Below are positions 54,474 through 64,000 of a stretch of DNA of 64,000 bases, in pieces. The stretch comes from Hyphomicrobiales bacterium (GTDB lineage Bacteria; Pseudomonadota; Alphaproteobacteria; Rhizobiales; Rhizobiaceae), in the NCBI GenBank assembly GCA_900468535.1, contig UBTY01000016.1, positions 1 through 64,000 of the forward strand. Direction: 5' to 3'. The notes beneath the pieces were generated by a model, which saw nothing but the letters and a program-made list of their open reading frames with translations, ran no database searches and had not been told where the DNA came from. Every line of letters begins with the position of its first letter. Positions within the stretch are counted from its first letter, which is position 1. A program made the position numbers and the translations under genes.

Positions 54474-55193
54474 CTATTCTTCCGGCCCTCCCTTGGGCGC
54501 CAGAAGGCCGAGTTCTTCGAGATCCAGCTGCGTGATCGGATCCTCGTCCTCGGTCAATTCATCGTTCATCGTCGGTGACGGAATGTTGAAGTTTGCCGGA
54601 ATGCGTCCGGACAGCAAACCAGCGCCCTTCAATTCTTCGAGACCGGGAAGATCGCGCAATTCCTCAAGGCCGAAATGGTCGAGAAAATCGCGGGTCGTGC
54701 CGAGCGTGACCGGTCGGCCCGGCGTGCGCCGGCGCCCGCGAAACCGGACCCAGCCGGCCTCCATCAGCACATCAAGCGTGCCTCGCGACGTCTGCACGCC
54801 ACGGATATCTTCAATCTCGGCTCGCGTCACCGGCTGGTGATAAGCAATGATTGCAAGCACTTCGAGCGCTGCGCGCGACAACTTCTTGGCTTCCGTTTCA
54901 TCCCGGCGGATGAAGAAAGAAAGGTCTGCAGCGGTCCGGAATGCCCAGGCGTCGTCTACCTGCACCAGATTGACGCCACGATGCGCATACTGATCCTTCA
55001 GGCGCAGCATAATGGAGTGGACATCCACGTCGGCCGGCAGCCGTTCCGCAATGAATGCCTCGGAGACGGGTTGCGCGGAGGCAAAGACAAGCGCTTCCGC
55101 AATACGTTCGGCCTCACCCGCTGCTATTGCTTCGTCCGGCTGGCGGTCGTCGTCCTCGCCAAGGTAATCGTCGTCATGCTGCACTTGGCTCAA
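54474..55193 (-). CDS. scpB: segregation and condensation protein B
   Basis: A 239-residue winged-helix protein, partner of ScpA in the SMC-ScpAB condensin. EALVFASAQPVSEAFIAERL starts the first winged helix, and ALEVLAIIAYHQPVTRAEIEDIRGV the second, abridged to LAIIAYHQPVTRAEIE. The C-terminal 60 residues are acidic. It overlaps scpA's stop by four bases (ATGA). Confidence 0.93.
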   Translation of the reverse strand: MSQVQHDDDYLGEDDDRQPDEAIAAGEAERIAEALVFASAQPVSEAFIAERLPADVDVHSIMLRLKDQYAHRGVNLVQVDDAWAFRTAADLSFFIRRDETEAKKLSRAALEVLAIIAYHQPVTRAEIEDIRGVQTSRGTLDVLMEAGWVRFRGRRRTPGRPVTLGTTRDFLDHFGLEELRDLPGLEELKGAGLLSGRIPANFNIPSPTMNDELTEDEDPITQLDLEELGLLAPKGGPEE

Positions 55194-56050
55194 GCCTGCT
55201 GCTCCTGTTCCACGACATGAAGTGTCGCATGCTTCGGCCCGCGACGCATGTAAATCGGCTGGAATGCCCCTTCCTGCCGGATCTCGAGCTTGCCTTCTCG
55301 TACGAGCTCAAGCGAAGCGGCGAAGGCGCTGGCAATGGCGGTTACGCGGTCCTCGGGCGAGGCCATGTAGCGTAAAAGGTGCTGTTCAAGCGATGTCCAA
55401 TCGACGATCTCGCCGATCAGGCGTGTCAACAGTTCACGCGCGTCGGTCAGCGACCAGACGTTCCGCCGTTCGATCGTCACCTGGGTCACGGACTGTCGCT
55501 GCCTCAGCGTCGCGTAGGCCGTCAGCAGCTCGTAGAGACTTGCGTCATAGGCGGAGCGCTGGCGATCCGGGATATGCTCCGGTGCACCGCGGGCAAAAAC
55601 GTCCCTCCCGAGGCGATTGCGGTTGACCAGGCCGGTGGCAGCCTCGCGCATGGCCTCGAGGCGTTTCAGACGGAATGCCAGAGTCGCTGCCATCTCCTCG
55701 CCGGAAGGACCGTCGTCCTTGACCTGCTGGGGAATAAGGAGGCGCGACTTGAGATAAGCGAGCCATGCGGCCATGACGAGATAGTCGGCGGCAAGCTCAA
55801 TCCGGATGCGGCGGGCAGTCTCAACGAACTGTAGATACTGTTCCGCGAGCGCAAGCACCGAGATCCTCGACAGGTCCACCTTCTGATTGCGAGCGAGATA
55901 GAGCAGAAGGTCGAGCGGACCTTCGAAGCCGGCAACATCGATCAGCAGCGCCGGATCAGTACTGGCGCGGTCGGCCTCGCCATCCTGCCACAGCTTGTCC
56001 ATCGGTGCGGAGGGCTTCTGCCCGCGCTCTGTGTCCCTTGCTGTGCTCAC
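55190..56050 (-). CDS. scpA: segregation and condensation protein A
   Basis: A 286-residue kleisin that bridges SMC heads. FEGPLDLLLYLARNQKVDLSRI (from about residue 43, quoted here as FEGPLDLLLYL) is the ScpA signature, followed by the helical SMC-binding N-domain and a C-terminal winged helix. The start is GTG at 56050, seven bases after AAGGA. It follows nagZ by 18 bases and overlaps scpB, forming a nagZ-scpA-scpB unit. Confidence 0.93.
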   Translation of the reverse strand: MSTARDTERGQKPSAPMDKLWQDGEADRASTDPALLIDVAGFEGPLDLLLYLARNQKVDLSRISVLALAEQYLQFVETARRIRIELAADYLVMAAWLAYLKSRLLIPQQVKDDGPSGEEMAATLAFRLKRLEAMREAATGLVNRNRLGRDVFARGAPEHIPDRQRSAYDASLYELLTAYATLRQRQSVTQVTIERRNVWSLTDARELLTRLIGEIVDWTSLEQHLLRYMASPEDRVTAIASAFAASLELVREGKLEIRQEGAFQPIYMRRGPKHATLHVVEQEQQA

Positions 56051-56068
56051 GTCGCGTTCCTTCCGTCG

Positions 56069-57082
56069 TCAGACCGATGCAAACAGCGCATCGAACTCCG
56101 CCCGGATCGCTGTCTCGTCCGAGCTATCGGCTTGCGGAAAACCAGCCTCCACGCGTTTGGCGCGTTCAAGCGGGCGTCCCTGCAGCGGCGGCACATTGGC
56201 AACCACCTGCTGCATCTCATCCATATGCCCGTTGCAATGCAGCACAATATCGCATCCGCCCGCAATGATATTCGCAGCACGCTCGCCAATCGTTCCCGCA
56301 AGAGCGTTCATCGACGTATCGTCGGACAACAGCAGGCCGCCAAAGCCGATCTCATCGCGGATAACGCCATCGATGACCTTTCGGGACGTCGTTGCCGGAT
56401 TATCCGGATCGATCGCCGAAAATACGACATGGCAGGTCATCGCCATGAGTTCGTCCTTCATCTGGATGAACGGTGGGAAGTCATGCGCTTCCAGTTCATC
56501 GCGGGATACGTCAACGACCGGCAGCTCGTGGTGCGAGTCGGCAAAGCCGCGGCCGTGGCCCGGCATATGCTTCATGACCGGCAGCAGGCCGCCAGCCTTC
56601 AGGCCCTCCGCAGCCGCTCGGCCCATCGCCGCAACGGTGACCGGATCGCCGCCGTAGGCACGGTTGCCGATCACGTTGCTGCTTCCCTCCACGGGAACGT
56701 CGAGGACCGGCAGGCAGTCGACGTTGATGCCGAGCTTGGACAGATCGAAAGCGTGAAGCCGCGACATCAGCCAGGCGGCGCGAAGACCGGTTGCCTTGTC
56801 CTGACGGTAGAGGTCGCCGAGTTGCTGGCCGGAGGGATAATGCTGCAGGATCGGCGGCCTGATGCGCTGAACGCGCCCGCCTTCCTGGTCGATGAGCACC
56901 GGCGCATGCCAGCCGACGCTTTCGCGCATCTCTGCTACGAGATCGCTGATCTGTTGCGATTCGGAAATATTGCGCCCGAAAAGAATGAAGCCCCAGGGGC
57001 GCTCGGCCCGGTAGAAGGCCTTTTCTTCGGCGGTGAGGGAGAGGCCGCTACAGCCCAGGATCATTGCTTTTGATTCGGTCAT
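56069..57082 (-). CDS. nagZ: beta-N-acetylglucosaminidase NagZ
   Basis: Cytoplasmic family GH3 enzyme, 337 residues, that removes GlcNAc from anhydromuropeptides in cell-wall recycling. KHMPGHGRGFADSHHELPVV contains the KH(F/M)PGHG loop with the catalytic His/Asp dyad; LLSDDTSMNAL holds the nucleophile Asp region. ILFGRNISE and DQEGGRVQR are also conserved. I chose the ATG at 57082; the frame is open to 57133. Divergent reading is excluded: the next gene upstream is the SPOR protein on the same strand. Confidence 0.94.
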   Translation of the reverse strand: MTESKAMILGCSGLSLTAEEKAFYRAERPWGFILFGRNISESQQISDLVAEMRESVGWHAPVLIDQEGGRVQRIRPPILQHYPSGQQLGDLYRQDKATGLRAAWLMSRLHAFDLSKLGINVDCLPVLDVPVEGSSNVIGNRAYGGDPVTVAAMGRAAAEGLKAGGLLPVMKHMPGHGRGFADSHHELPVVDVSRDELEAHDFPPFIQMKDELMAMTCHVVFSAIDPDNPATTSRKVIDGVIRDEIGFGGLLLSDDTSMNALAGTIGERAANIIAGGCDIVLHCNGHMDEMQQVVANVPPLQGRPLERAKRVEAGFPQADSSDETAIRAEFDALFASV

Positions 57083-57155
57083 ACCCGAATCATAATGGCG
57101 ACCTGCGGAATTACGAGCGACGTCAACCGACATTCACATAAAAAAGCGACGGGCA

Positions 57156-57185
57156 CAAAAAAGCGGCGGGATCTCTCTCGCCGCT
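57156..57185 (-). terminator. Rho-independent terminator of the SPOR gene
   Basis: AGCGGCG (57162-57168) pairs with CGCCGCT (57179-57185); on the minus strand a run of six T follows directly. It is 27 bases past the SPOR gene's stop. Confidence 0.88.
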
Positions 57186-57211
57186 CCATCAATCCAAATG
57201 GCTGGACCTCG

Positions 57212-60115
57212 TTATTTCGAGATCAGACACGAACCGCCGGCTGCGCGATACTTTTCGCAGATAGCAGCAGCTTCATCCTTGGAGCCGGCCGGGATGCGCA
57301 GGCGGTAGAACGTGCCCTTCCCTGCAATCTCAGCCTTCCGGACTTCATAGCTCCGGCCGCTCAGGACACCCGGAAACTTCTTCGACAGGCTAGCAAAAGT
57401 CTTCTTCGCCTCAGCTTCAGATGGAAGCGATGCAATCTGGACGCCGTAGCCGCCAGCCACAGCGGCCGTCGGCTGCGGTGCTGCTGGCGGAACCGCAGCA
57501 ACTTCCTTTGGCGCGGCTGGAGCTACAGCAACCGGTGCTGCCGGTGTTGCCGGAGCCTGTGCCGCAGGGCGACCTGCAGGGACCGGTGCCGTGTCCGACT
57601 TCGTGCTCGTTACTGCACGGACGGGGGGCTCGACGTTTTCAGGCGTCGCGGCCGCTGCCTTGGCAAGAACATTCTCCGAGGCCTGAGCCTGAGACGGCTT
57701 TACATTCTCGACAGGCGTGGAACGAATGTCAGCCGTAGCAACCTGACCAGCCGCTGGTGCCGCACCTGTCGGAGTTGTATTTGGCGTGATCTTCTGCGTC
57801 TGTACCGATGTCGGCTTCGGCAGAGCGGCCTGGGCGGGCTCCGGGGCGGCCTCTTCGCGTGCCACCAGCGTGCCATCGGGCTTGACGATCATGGTGCGAA
57901 CCTTGCGAGCGGAGACCGCAGGGTTCTGGCCAGACTGGCCCGCGTCATCGTCAGCTGCGGTTTCCGTGGCGTCATGATTTGGCAGCAGGCGCGGATCCTG
58001 GGTGTCACCGACAGGCGTTGCCATCGACGGCAGCGGCGTATCGCTGTCGTTGTCTTCAGGCATCGTTTCCGGCGTCAGCGTCCGCTGAACAACGTCTACT
58101 GGCTGTTCATCGCTCGACACCAGCGCCTTCTGTTTCGGCGCCTCGGCGGCTGCGCCGCCGACGCTGTCGTAAACGGCCTTGTCCTGGTTCGGCACGGTCT
58201 TGCCGCCCGGGTTCTCGGGAACAACCTTGACCGGATCCTTGTCCGCCGTGATGACCCGCGGCTCGCCGGAGACGATACCAAGGCCGCCATCGCGAGCCAG
58301 GAAAGAGTAGCCGGCGTAAGCGGCACCGCCGAAGACCACGACAACCGCCGCGGCAGCCAGCATACGCTTCATCGACCGAGCACGGCTCATATCTTCCGCA
58401 TCGCTGGCGGACTGGATCTGAACCTCGGAAATGTTCTCGCGGCGCTGCTGAACAGGCTCGTTCACGCTCCGGCGGAAGTCTTCCTCAAGCGCGCGTTCGA
58501 ACTCGTCGAATGTCTGCTGCTGGAGCGGCTGCTTCGGAGCAACCACGGCCGCGGCCGGAGCAGCGATCGGCGCACGCGTCCGCCACTCTTCCGCTGCAGG
58601 CTTCACAACCGTTTCGGCAACCTTGGCCGGAGCCAGCAAGTTTGCGATTTCCGCGTCGACGTCGAAATCGAAGTCAGATGTCGCGACAATCGGCTCGGGC
58701 TGCTCAACCGGCGGCAAGGCCGGTACGTGCATTTCCTCGACTGTCTCCGGATGATACTCGGCATCCGAGATCATGGACGGATCGAAAGGCAGTTCGTCAC
58801 CGGCGTCTGCTGCATAGGCAGCAATCGGCGCAGCTACGGGTGCAGGTGCGGGCGCGGCAACCGGTGCGGCAGGAGCCCTGGCGATGATCTGATCACGATA
58901 GACCGGTGCTGGTGCCTGCTGCACGGGCGCAAATGCCATCGGTGCGGGAGCCGGACGCTGAACAACAGCAGCGGGTGCCGCTGGCCGTGGTGCTTCGACC
59001 TCGCGAGCAACAGTCGGCTCAACGAAATCCAGGTCGGCAAGCTCAAGCTCGATCCCTTCAAGATCAAGCTCGAAATCGTGCCCGGCAAACGGATCTTCCG
59101 CTTCCACTTCTGTTCGTGCGGCGGGTTTCAATTCCGGCGCACGTTCAGCCACTGCAGCGACAGGAGCAGGCTGCGGAATGTGAACAGACGAAGGTTCCGC
59201 AGCTGGTGCTGCTGCCTGACGTTCCGGCACCGGATAGCTCGAAACGTCGGCAAGGAGATCATCGATGTCGAAGGTGATATCATCGAACTCGGCAGGCGCG
59301 GCCTCGGTCAGGGCAGCGTCAGCATGAACCTCACCCTCCTTGGCTGCAGCAGCAAGATCGAACGCAGTGTGATCGACCTCGATCTGCTCGATGGCAGCGA
59401 CAACCTCTGCTTCCGGCAGAAACTCAACCGGCTCGTGGCGGTCGATCTCTGCTGGGAAACCTGCGGCGGCAACCGGGAATTCGGCAACAGGCTCAACTGC
59501 GGCAGCGACAGGCTCCGGCACAGGTGCCGGAGTCGGTGCAGCAACCGGTGCCACCGGCTGGTCGCGGCGCGCCGTGTGAAAATTCGCAAGCGGCAGACGG
59601 ATGCTCGCCGCCGACCACTGCGGCGCCTTCTGAGGCTGAACGGGGGCAGATGCCGGCGCCGCACCGATCGACATCTCGAGTTCTTCTATCAGGTCGCGAG
59701 CACCGTTCGAAACCGGCTCGACCGGACGCGAAGGCGCCCAATCGGTCGAGGACAGAAGCGGACGGACCGGTTGCGGCTCGATAGCTTGTGCAAGCTCGAC
59801 CTCAGCCTGAGCGTCCCATTGCGGGACAGACGGCTCTTCGTAAGCCGGCTCATCGATGACAGCGACCGGCTCTTCGAAAGCGGCAATAGGCTGCTCGACA
59901 ACTTCAGGAGCGTGCGGCGCATCGTAGCGCTCGAACTCGCGAAGCAGTTCATCTTCGAGATTGAAAGCCGGCTCCTGGCGAGGAACGTCAGGAACCGTAT
60001 TTGCGGCTACGCGAGGTTCAAAGCCGACGATACGAGCGAGTTCCGCCAATGGATCGTCGTCAGCAAAGAGGTCCGTATTCTTACGCGCATCATACGCCCG
60101 CTGTTTGTCTGCCAT
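57212..60115 (-). CDS. large SPOR-domain inner-membrane protein
   Basis: A 967-residue bitopic protein. The first 580 residues are cytoplasmic, very rich in Ala, Pro, Glu and Val, and predicted disordered; MADKQRAYDARKN and DPLAELARIVGFEPR start it. One membrane segment (about 581-603, RMLAAAAVVVVFGGAAYAGY) is followed by a Pro/Ala-rich periplasmic linker and a C-terminal SPOR domain (last 80 residues, GYGVQIASLPSEAEAKK) that binds denuded septal peptidoglycan. I took the ATG at 60115, five bases after GGGA; 60121 is equally open. FtsN-like logic is likely, but the size is unusual. Confidence 0.9.
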   Translation of the reverse strand: MADKQRAYDARKNTDLFADDDPLAELARIVGFEPRVAANTVPDVPRQEPAFNLEDELLREFERYDAPHAPEVVEQPIAAFEEPVAVIDEPAYEEPSVPQWDAQAEVELAQAIEPQPVRPLLSSTDWAPSRPVEPVSNGARDLIEELEMSIGAAPASAPVQPQKAPQWSAASIRLPLANFHTARRDQPVAPVAAPTPAPVPEPVAAAVEPVAEFPVAAAGFPAEIDRHEPVEFLPEAEVVAAIEQIEVDHTAFDLAAAAKEGEVHADAALTEAAPAEFDDITFDIDDLLADVSSYPVPERQAAAPAAEPSSVHIPQPAPVAAVAERAPELKPAARTEVEAEDPFAGHDFELDLEGIELELADLDFVEPTVAREVEAPRPAAPAAVVQRPAPAPMAFAPVQQAPAPVYRDQIIARAPAAPVAAPAPAPVAAPIAAYAADAGDELPFDPSMISDAEYHPETVEEMHVPALPPVEQPEPIVATSDFDFDVDAEIANLLAPAKVAETVVKPAAEEWRTRAPIAAPAAAVVAPKQPLQQQTFDEFERALEEDFRRSVNEPVQQRRENISEVQIQSASDAEDMSRARSMKRMLAAAAVVVVFGGAAYAGYSFLARDGGLGIVSGEPRVITADKDPVKVVPENPGGKTVPNQDKAVYDSVGGAAAEAPKQKALVSSDEQPVDVVQRTLTPETMPEDNDSDTPLPSMATPVGDTQDPRLLPNHDATETAADDDAGQSGQNPAVSARKVRTMIVKPDGTLVAREEAAPEPAQAALPKPTSVQTQKITPNTTPTGAAPAAGQVATADIRSTPVENVKPSQAQASENVLAKAAAATPENVEPPVRAVTSTKSDTAPVPAGRPAAQAPATPAAPVAVAPAAPKEVAAVPPAAPQPTAAVAGGYGVQIASLPSEAEAKKTFASLSKKFPGVLSGRSYEVRKAEIAGKGTFYRLRIPAGSKDEAAAICEKYRAAGGSCLISK

Positions 60116-60175
60116 ACTCATCCCACTCGCAAGTGCAAAGGTTTAGTGCCAGCGCAATGTGGGTAAATGGTGACG

Positions 60176-61933
60176 CTACCGCATCTCTTCCGGCGCAGCA
60201 GTCCCTGCAATCGCAAGTCCCGACTTCAAAACCGACGCAACGGCGTACACCAGCCCTAGTCTGGCTATACTCGATTCTCGGCTTTTATCGTTAATAAATC
60301 GTAAGTCTACTTGATCCTTGCCCTTATTCCAATGCGCATGGAACGCACTGGCAAGATCGTATAGGTAGAATACGATGCGGTGCGGCTCCTGTGACTGCGC
60401 TGCAGCTTCGACCAACCTCGGGAACTCCGCGACCTTCGCAACCAATTGTAATTCCGCGGAATCTTCGATTCCAGAGACTGCCCGGGCAAGCACGGACGGA
60501 GAGACATCCAGGTCAGGAAACGCCTCCTTGGCCTGCCGGAAGACCGACATGCAACGCGCATGCGCATACTGCACGTAAAAGACCGGATTATCCTTCGACT
60601 GCTCCGTTACTTTGGCAAAATCGAAGTCCAACGGCTCCGAACTTTTCCGGTAGAGCATCATGAACCGTACCGAATCGCGACCGACTTCGTCGACCACATC
60701 ACGCAGGGTGACGAAATTGCCGGAGCGCTTCGACATCTTGTAGGGTTCGCCGTCGCGGAAGAGCTTCACCAGCTGGCAAAGCAGAACCGTAAGCTTGGCC
60801 TTACCTTCTGAGACGCCACGCGCGACAGCCTCGAGGCGCTTCACATAGCCGCCGTGGTCCGCACCGAGCACATAGATCATCTCGTTGAAGCCGCGGTCGA
60901 ACTTGTTCTTGAAGTAGGCAACGTCAGCCGCGAAATAGGTGTAGGAACCGTCGGACTTGATGAGCGGCCGATCCATGTCGTCACCGACCTCGGTCGAACG
61001 GAACAGGGTCTGCTCGCGATCTTCCCAGTCCTCCGGCAACTGCCCCTTCGGCGGCGGCAAGGTTCCCTTGTAGACGTGTCCCTTGAAGGTCAGGTCGTTG
61101 ATGGCAGTCCGGATCGCCGCAGCGCCATTGGCATGCAGCGTGCGCTCCGAGAAGAACACGTCGTGATGAACGTTGAGAGCAGCCAGATCCTCGCGGATCA
61201 TGACCATCATGGCGTCGATGGTGCGATCCTTGACGATCGGCATCCACTCTTCTTCCGGCATGTTGTGCAACCGCACGCCATAGTCACGGGCCAGTGACTC
61301 ACCTACGGGGACGAGATAGTCGCCGGGGTAGAGGCCAGATGGAATCTCGCCAATCTTTTCGCCAAGCGCTTCGCGATAACGCAGGAATACCGACCGCGCC
61401 AGAACATCGATCTGCGAGCCGGCATCGTTGATGTAGTATTCCTTGACGACGTCGAAGCCGGCAAAGGTCAGAAGGTTTGCCAGCGCGTCGCCGACGACGG
61501 CGCCGCGGCAATGGCCAACGTGCATTGGACCCGTCGGGTTTGCCGACACATATTCCACATTGACGCGGTTACCTGCCCCCAGGGACGACCGGCCGTAGTC
61601 CGTGCCGGCCTCGATCATCGAGGCAAGCAGACGCTGCCAATATCCAACAGAGAGCCTGAGATTGATAAAGCCCGGTCCCGCGACCGAGACTTCGGCGATA
61701 TCCGCATCTTCCTTCAGCTTGGCCGTGATGATCTCGGCCAATGCACGTGGGTTCGTGCCGAGCGGCTTTGCAAGCACCATGGCGGCGTTCGTTGCAACGT
61801 CACCATGGCTCGCATCGCGCGGAGGCTCGATCGCAATGCGCCCGAAGTCCAGCTCGGATCGCTTTTCCTTGACCAGATCGATCTGTTCAAGGGCGGTTTT
61901 AATCCTGGCTTCGAAATCGGTAAAAAGGTTCAT
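60176..61933 (-). CDS. argS: arginyl-tRNA synthetase
   Basis: Class I aminoacyl-tRNA synthetase, 585 residues. The HIGH motif is [10 protein letters not shown] and the KMSKS region [14 protein letters not shown]. The N-terminal Add-1 domain is followed by the catalytic core and the C-terminal DALR anticodon-binding domain. I chose the ATG at 61933 with GGAAGAG five bases upstream; the long open extension to 62041 overlaps dgt. It is followed by the SPOR gene, 55-60 bases on, and preceded by dgt in the same direction. Confidence 0.96.
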   Translation of the reverse strand: MNLFTDFEARIKTALEQIDLVKEKRSELDFGRIAIEPPRDASHGDVATNAAMVLAKPLGTNPRALAEIITAKLKEDADIAEVSVAGPGFINLRLSVGYWQRLLASMIEAGTDYGRSSLGAGNRVNVEYVSANPTGPMHVGHCRGAVVGDALANLLTFAGFDVVKEYYINDAGSQIDVLARSVFLRYREALGEKIGEIPSGLYPGDYLVPVGESLARDYGVRLHNMPEEEWMPIVKDRTIDAMMVMIREDLAALNVHHDVFFSERTLHANGAAAIRTAINDLTFKGHVYKGTLPPPKGQLPEDWEDREQTLFRSTEVGDDMDRPLIKSDGSYTYFAADVAYFKNKFDRGFNEMIYVLGADHGGYVKRLEAVARGVSEGKAKLTVLLCQLVKLFRDGEPYKMSKRSGNFVTLRDVVDEVGRDSVRFMMLYRKSSEPLDFDFAKVTEQSKDNPVFYVQYAHARCMSVFRQAKEAFPDLDVSPSVLARAVSGIEDSAELQLVAKVAEFPRLVEAAAQSQEPHRIVFYLYDLASAFHAHWNKGKDQVDLRFINDKSRESSIARLGLVYAVASVLKSGLAIAGTAAPEEMR

Positions 61934-61997
61934 TGCACTCTTCCATGCATAGGCTGTGCCAACAGGCATTCGCTCGGTCTTTCCGAGCGACCGCTGC

Positions 61998-63215
61998 CTA
62001 TCGCAAATCCGGAGTGTGGTCAAACAATCGCCTGTGGGCACTGATGGCGTAGGTGTCCGTCATCCCGGCAAGATAATCGCCAACGTGCCTCGCCTTGGCG
62101 GCTTCCGCAAGGCCGGCGATATGGTCGACCCAATAGTGGCTCTGCATCTCTTTCGGGTTCGCCATATAGGCTCCGAAGAGATCGGTCACGATCTGTGCCG
62201 CGCCGGCGCGAATGCGCATGATCTCGGGGTGGCGATAGATCCGCTTGAACAGCATCGCCTTGATCTGCCTGTCGGTTTCGGCCATCGCCTCGGAGAATGT
62301 TGCGATGACCCGATCTGCCTGGCGGATGTCGTCGGCGCTACCCGGCCGCAAGAGAGCAAGACGCTCCTGAGCCACCGATATGACGTCCTCGACCATGCGG
62401 GTTATCTGCCGGCGCATGATCTCATGGGTGAAGCGGTTCGGCTCCAGATTGGGATAGCGCGCCCTCACCTCAGCCATAAGTCCGGCGAGAAACGGGATGT
62501 CTTCCAGCATATCGAATGTGAGATAACCCGAGCGCAGCCCATCGTCGATATCGTGGGTGTTGTAGGCAATATCGTCAGCGATTGCTGCCGCCTGAGCCTC
62601 CAGGCTCGCAAAGGTGGCAAGCTCCAGGTCGTGTATTTCACAGTAATCGAGGATCGGCTGCGGAACCGGACCGCGCGTCCCCACCCCCTCCTTGGTCAGC
62701 AGCGGACCATTGTGCTTCACGAGACCTTCGAGGCTCTCCCATGTGAGGTTGATGCCGTCAAAGTCGGCGTAGCGGCGCTCCAGCTTGGTCACGATGCGCA
62801 ACGACTGGGCATTGTGATCGAAACCGCCATAGGGCAGCAGCGCCTCGTGCAGGGCATCCTCGCCGGTGTGACCGAACGGGGTGTGACCGAAATCATGGAC
62901 CAGCGCCACCCCTTCGGCGAGATCCTCATCGAGCTTCAGGGCCCTTGCCAGGGCACGGGCGATCTGCGCGACCTCGATCGTATGCGTCAGGCGCGTCCGA
63001 TAGTGATCGCCGTCCTGCGCGATGAAGACCTGCGTCTTGTGCTTCAGGCGGCGGAAGGCTGTCGTGTGGACGATGCGGTCGCGGTCACGCTGAAAATCAG
63101 ACCGTGTCGGGCTGGAGTTCTCAGGATAGAGCCGTCCGCGGCTCTTCCAAGGATCCGCCGCAAAGATCGCTCTCTCGCTGTTGCCGAAACCTAAGGCACC
63201 TCTGTCAATCGTCAT
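61998..63215 (-). CDS. dgt: deoxyguanosinetriphosphate triphosphohydrolase-like protein
   Basis: HD-superfamily dNTP triphosphohydrolase, 405 residues. [20 protein letters not shown] is the conserved N-terminal block, [14 protein letters not shown] carries the first His, and [14 protein letters not shown] the HD pair. [15 protein letters not shown] brings the final Asp. It hydrolyses dGTP or other dNTPs to the nucleoside and triphosphate. It precedes argS on the same strand with 64 bases between and is divergent from the ErpA-like gene. Confidence 0.94.
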   Translation of the reverse strand: MTIDRGALGFGNSERAIFAADPWKSRGRLYPENSSPTRSDFQRDRDRIVHTTAFRRLKHKTQVFIAQDGDHYRTRLTHTIEVAQIARALARALKLDEDLAEGVALVHDFGHTPFGHTGEDALHEALLPYGGFDHNAQSLRIVTKLERRYADFDGINLTWESLEGLVKHNGPLLTKEGVGTRGPVPQPILDYCEIHDLELATFASLEAQAAAIADDIAYNTHDIDDGLRSGYLTFDMLEDIPFLAGLMAEVRARYPNLEPNRFTHEIMRRQITRMVEDVISVAQERLALLRPGSADDIRQADRVIATFSEAMAETDRQIKAMLFKRIYRHPEIMRIRAGAAQIVTDLFGAYMANPKEMQSHYWVDHIAGLAEAAKARHVGDYLAGMTDTYAISAHRRLFDHTPDLR

Positions 63216-63434
63216 TCTGCACCATGATTTGCCATCATGCGGCGTCTGCCCATTGACGCCGCTTTCCGCTCTTCATACCTATAGAGAGCGTAAACGGCAA
63301 AGCAGCCCTTTCCAAGCCGCATTTCAACGGGTGGCCGTTCAGCGACGCTGGACATAATTCCTTTTGAAAACAGCCCATTACGCAGACGGCTATCAAGCCA
63401 TTCTCTCCGGATCTTGACCCCGGCAGGAGCTGAC

Positions 63435-63767
63435 ATGACAGATGCAAGTGTAACCCTTTCAGACGCCGCAGCAAAGCGAATCGCGGCAATCGTCGGTACG
63501 GAACCGGGCAAGAACGCCTTGCGTGTTTCGGTCGAAGGTGGCGGCTGTTCGGGTTTTTCCTACAAGTTCGATCTCGCCGGCGACGCCACCGACGATGACG
63601 TCGTCGTTGAAAAGAACGATGCCAAGGTCCTGATAGACAGCATGTCGTTGGTCTATATGGCCGGCTCGGAGATCGATTTCGTCGACAATCTGCTTGGGCA
63701 GTCCTTCCAGATCAAGAATCCGAACGCGGTCGCGAGCTGCGGCTGCGGCACCAGCTTCTCCATCTGA
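63435..63767 (+). CDS. erpA: iron-sulfur cluster insertion protein (ErpA/IscA family)
   Basis: A-type Fe-S carrier of 110 residues. The three conserved cysteines are in GGGCSGFSYKF and SCGCGTSF. It delivers clusters to apo-enzymes. I chose ATG 63435 because GGAG lies five bases upstream; an in-frame ATG at 63414 lacks one. ErpA and IscA/HesB cannot be separated with certainty by sequence alone. Confidence 0.93.
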   Translation: MTDASVTLSDAAAKRIAAIVGTEPGKNALRVSVEGGGCSGFSYKFDLAGDATDDDVVVEKNDAKVLIDSMSLVYMAGSEIDFVDNLLGQSFQIKNPNAVASCGCGTSFSI

Positions 63768-63791
63768 TTTTCGTTCTCCTGTAAGCATTGA

Positions 63792-63816
63792 GCGGGCAAG
63801 GATTATCTTTGCCCGC
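63792..63816 (+). terminator. stem-loop after the ErpA-like gene
   Basis: GCGGGCAA (63792-63799) pairs perfectly with TTGCCCGC (63809-63816). No clear T run follows, so terminator strength is uncertain. Confidence 0.5.
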
Positions 63817-63883
63817 CTTGAAGGCTTGTCGCTGACATGCATCGCGCGCTAGAAGGTCAGCATTGCAGCGGAGCGGATTGCCC

Positions 63884-64000
63884 ATGAAAATTGCGACCTG
63901 GAACATCAATGGCGTCAAGGCGCGCATCGACAATCTGACGCAATGGTTGCAGGATTCCGATCCCGACATCGTCTGCCTGCAGGAAATCAAGACAGTCGAC
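63884..64000 (+). CDS. xth: exodeoxyribonuclease III, 5' end only
   Basis: The first 39 codons of an AP endonuclease/exonuclease III: the N-terminus MKIATWNINGVKARIDN and VCLQEIKTVD, including the Asn7 and the metal-binding Glu of LQEIK, are the EEP-family hallmark. The frame runs off the window. GGAG at 63870-63873 lies ten bases before the ATG, a slightly long spacing. Confidence 0.93.
   Translation, partial: MKIATWNINGVKARIDNLTQWLQDSDPDIVCLQEIKTVD

Noticed and set aside
57095..60166. A 1023-codon plus-strand frame, Arg/Cys-rich.
   Set aside because: Antisense shadow of the SPOR gene; no domain and no ribosome binding site.

Overview
This window looks like a chromosomal segment of an alphaproteobacterium of the order Rhizobiales, most likely a Rhizobium/Sinorhizobium/Agrobacterium relative. 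The evidence is a Rhizobium-type exopolysaccharide (EPS) gene set with ExoY-, ExoF-, ExoP-, ExoQ-, ExoT- and ExoX-like members, a fused SecDF, a class I PHB synthase, a trigger factor with a Lys/Ala-rich tail, DUF1127 small proteins, and an sRNA with repeated CCTCCTCCC loops like the rhizobial alpha-r14 family. No phage, transposon, insertion sequence or CRISPR array was seen. Coordinates come from reading the sequence; no database search was possible.

Layout. 1-13.6 kb is an EPS cluster lying between two related tRNA-Glu genes (UUC at 1, CUC at 13565). It holds a Wzx flippase, a GT2, an ExoP-like co-polymerase with a degenerate kinase domain, a GT4-GT2 fusion, an ExoY-like priming transferase, a GT4, an ExoF-like export protein, an ExoX-like small repressor candidate, a Tat-exported GH16 glycanase and a Wzy-like polymerase. 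13.7-15.8 kb holds an acyltransferase-3 and an SGNH-like protein, a possible acyl-decoration pair. 16-31.8 kb is core metabolism and envelope: recJ, hom, an alanine-type aminotransferase, a lipoprotein, phaC, a methyltransferase, a DUF2778 L,D-transpeptidase-fold protein, map, radC, a tyrosine phosphatase, sthA and a radical SAM protein. 31.8-37.4 kb has a SnoaL-like protein, tig, tRNA-Leu(UAG), the GDYXXLXY/DUF2157 pair, the candidate sRNA and two DUF1127 genes. 37.4-43.9 kb has a GT2-GtrA fusion, trmFO, a persulfide dioxygenase-rhodanese fusion, a 1-Cys peroxiredoxin, a small membrane protein, and homologues of complex I assembly factors NDUFAF6 and NDUFAF3. 43.9-63.2 kb is a long mostly minus-strand housekeeping run: secDF-yajC (with a divergent AAA ATPase), a degenerate LytM factor, pcm-surE-serS, tatABC, scpAB, nagZ, a large SPOR protein, argS and dgt. 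The window closes with an ErpA/IscA-type protein and the 5' end of an exonuclease III gene.

Regulatory signal. The palindrome TTGC-N3-GCAA occurs five times in my by-eye scan, every time between genes: two sites in the EPS cluster, one before sthA, one before the sRNA, and one before the first DUF1127 gene. One-mismatch versions precede the second DUF1127 gene, the phosphatase and the polymerase. The TGC-N3-GCA core resembles the reported operator of the PHB-responsive repressor PhaR/AniA, so these loci may be one carbon-storage-linked regulon. This is a hypothesis. It and the sRNA/DUF1127 locus are the most interesting items in the window.
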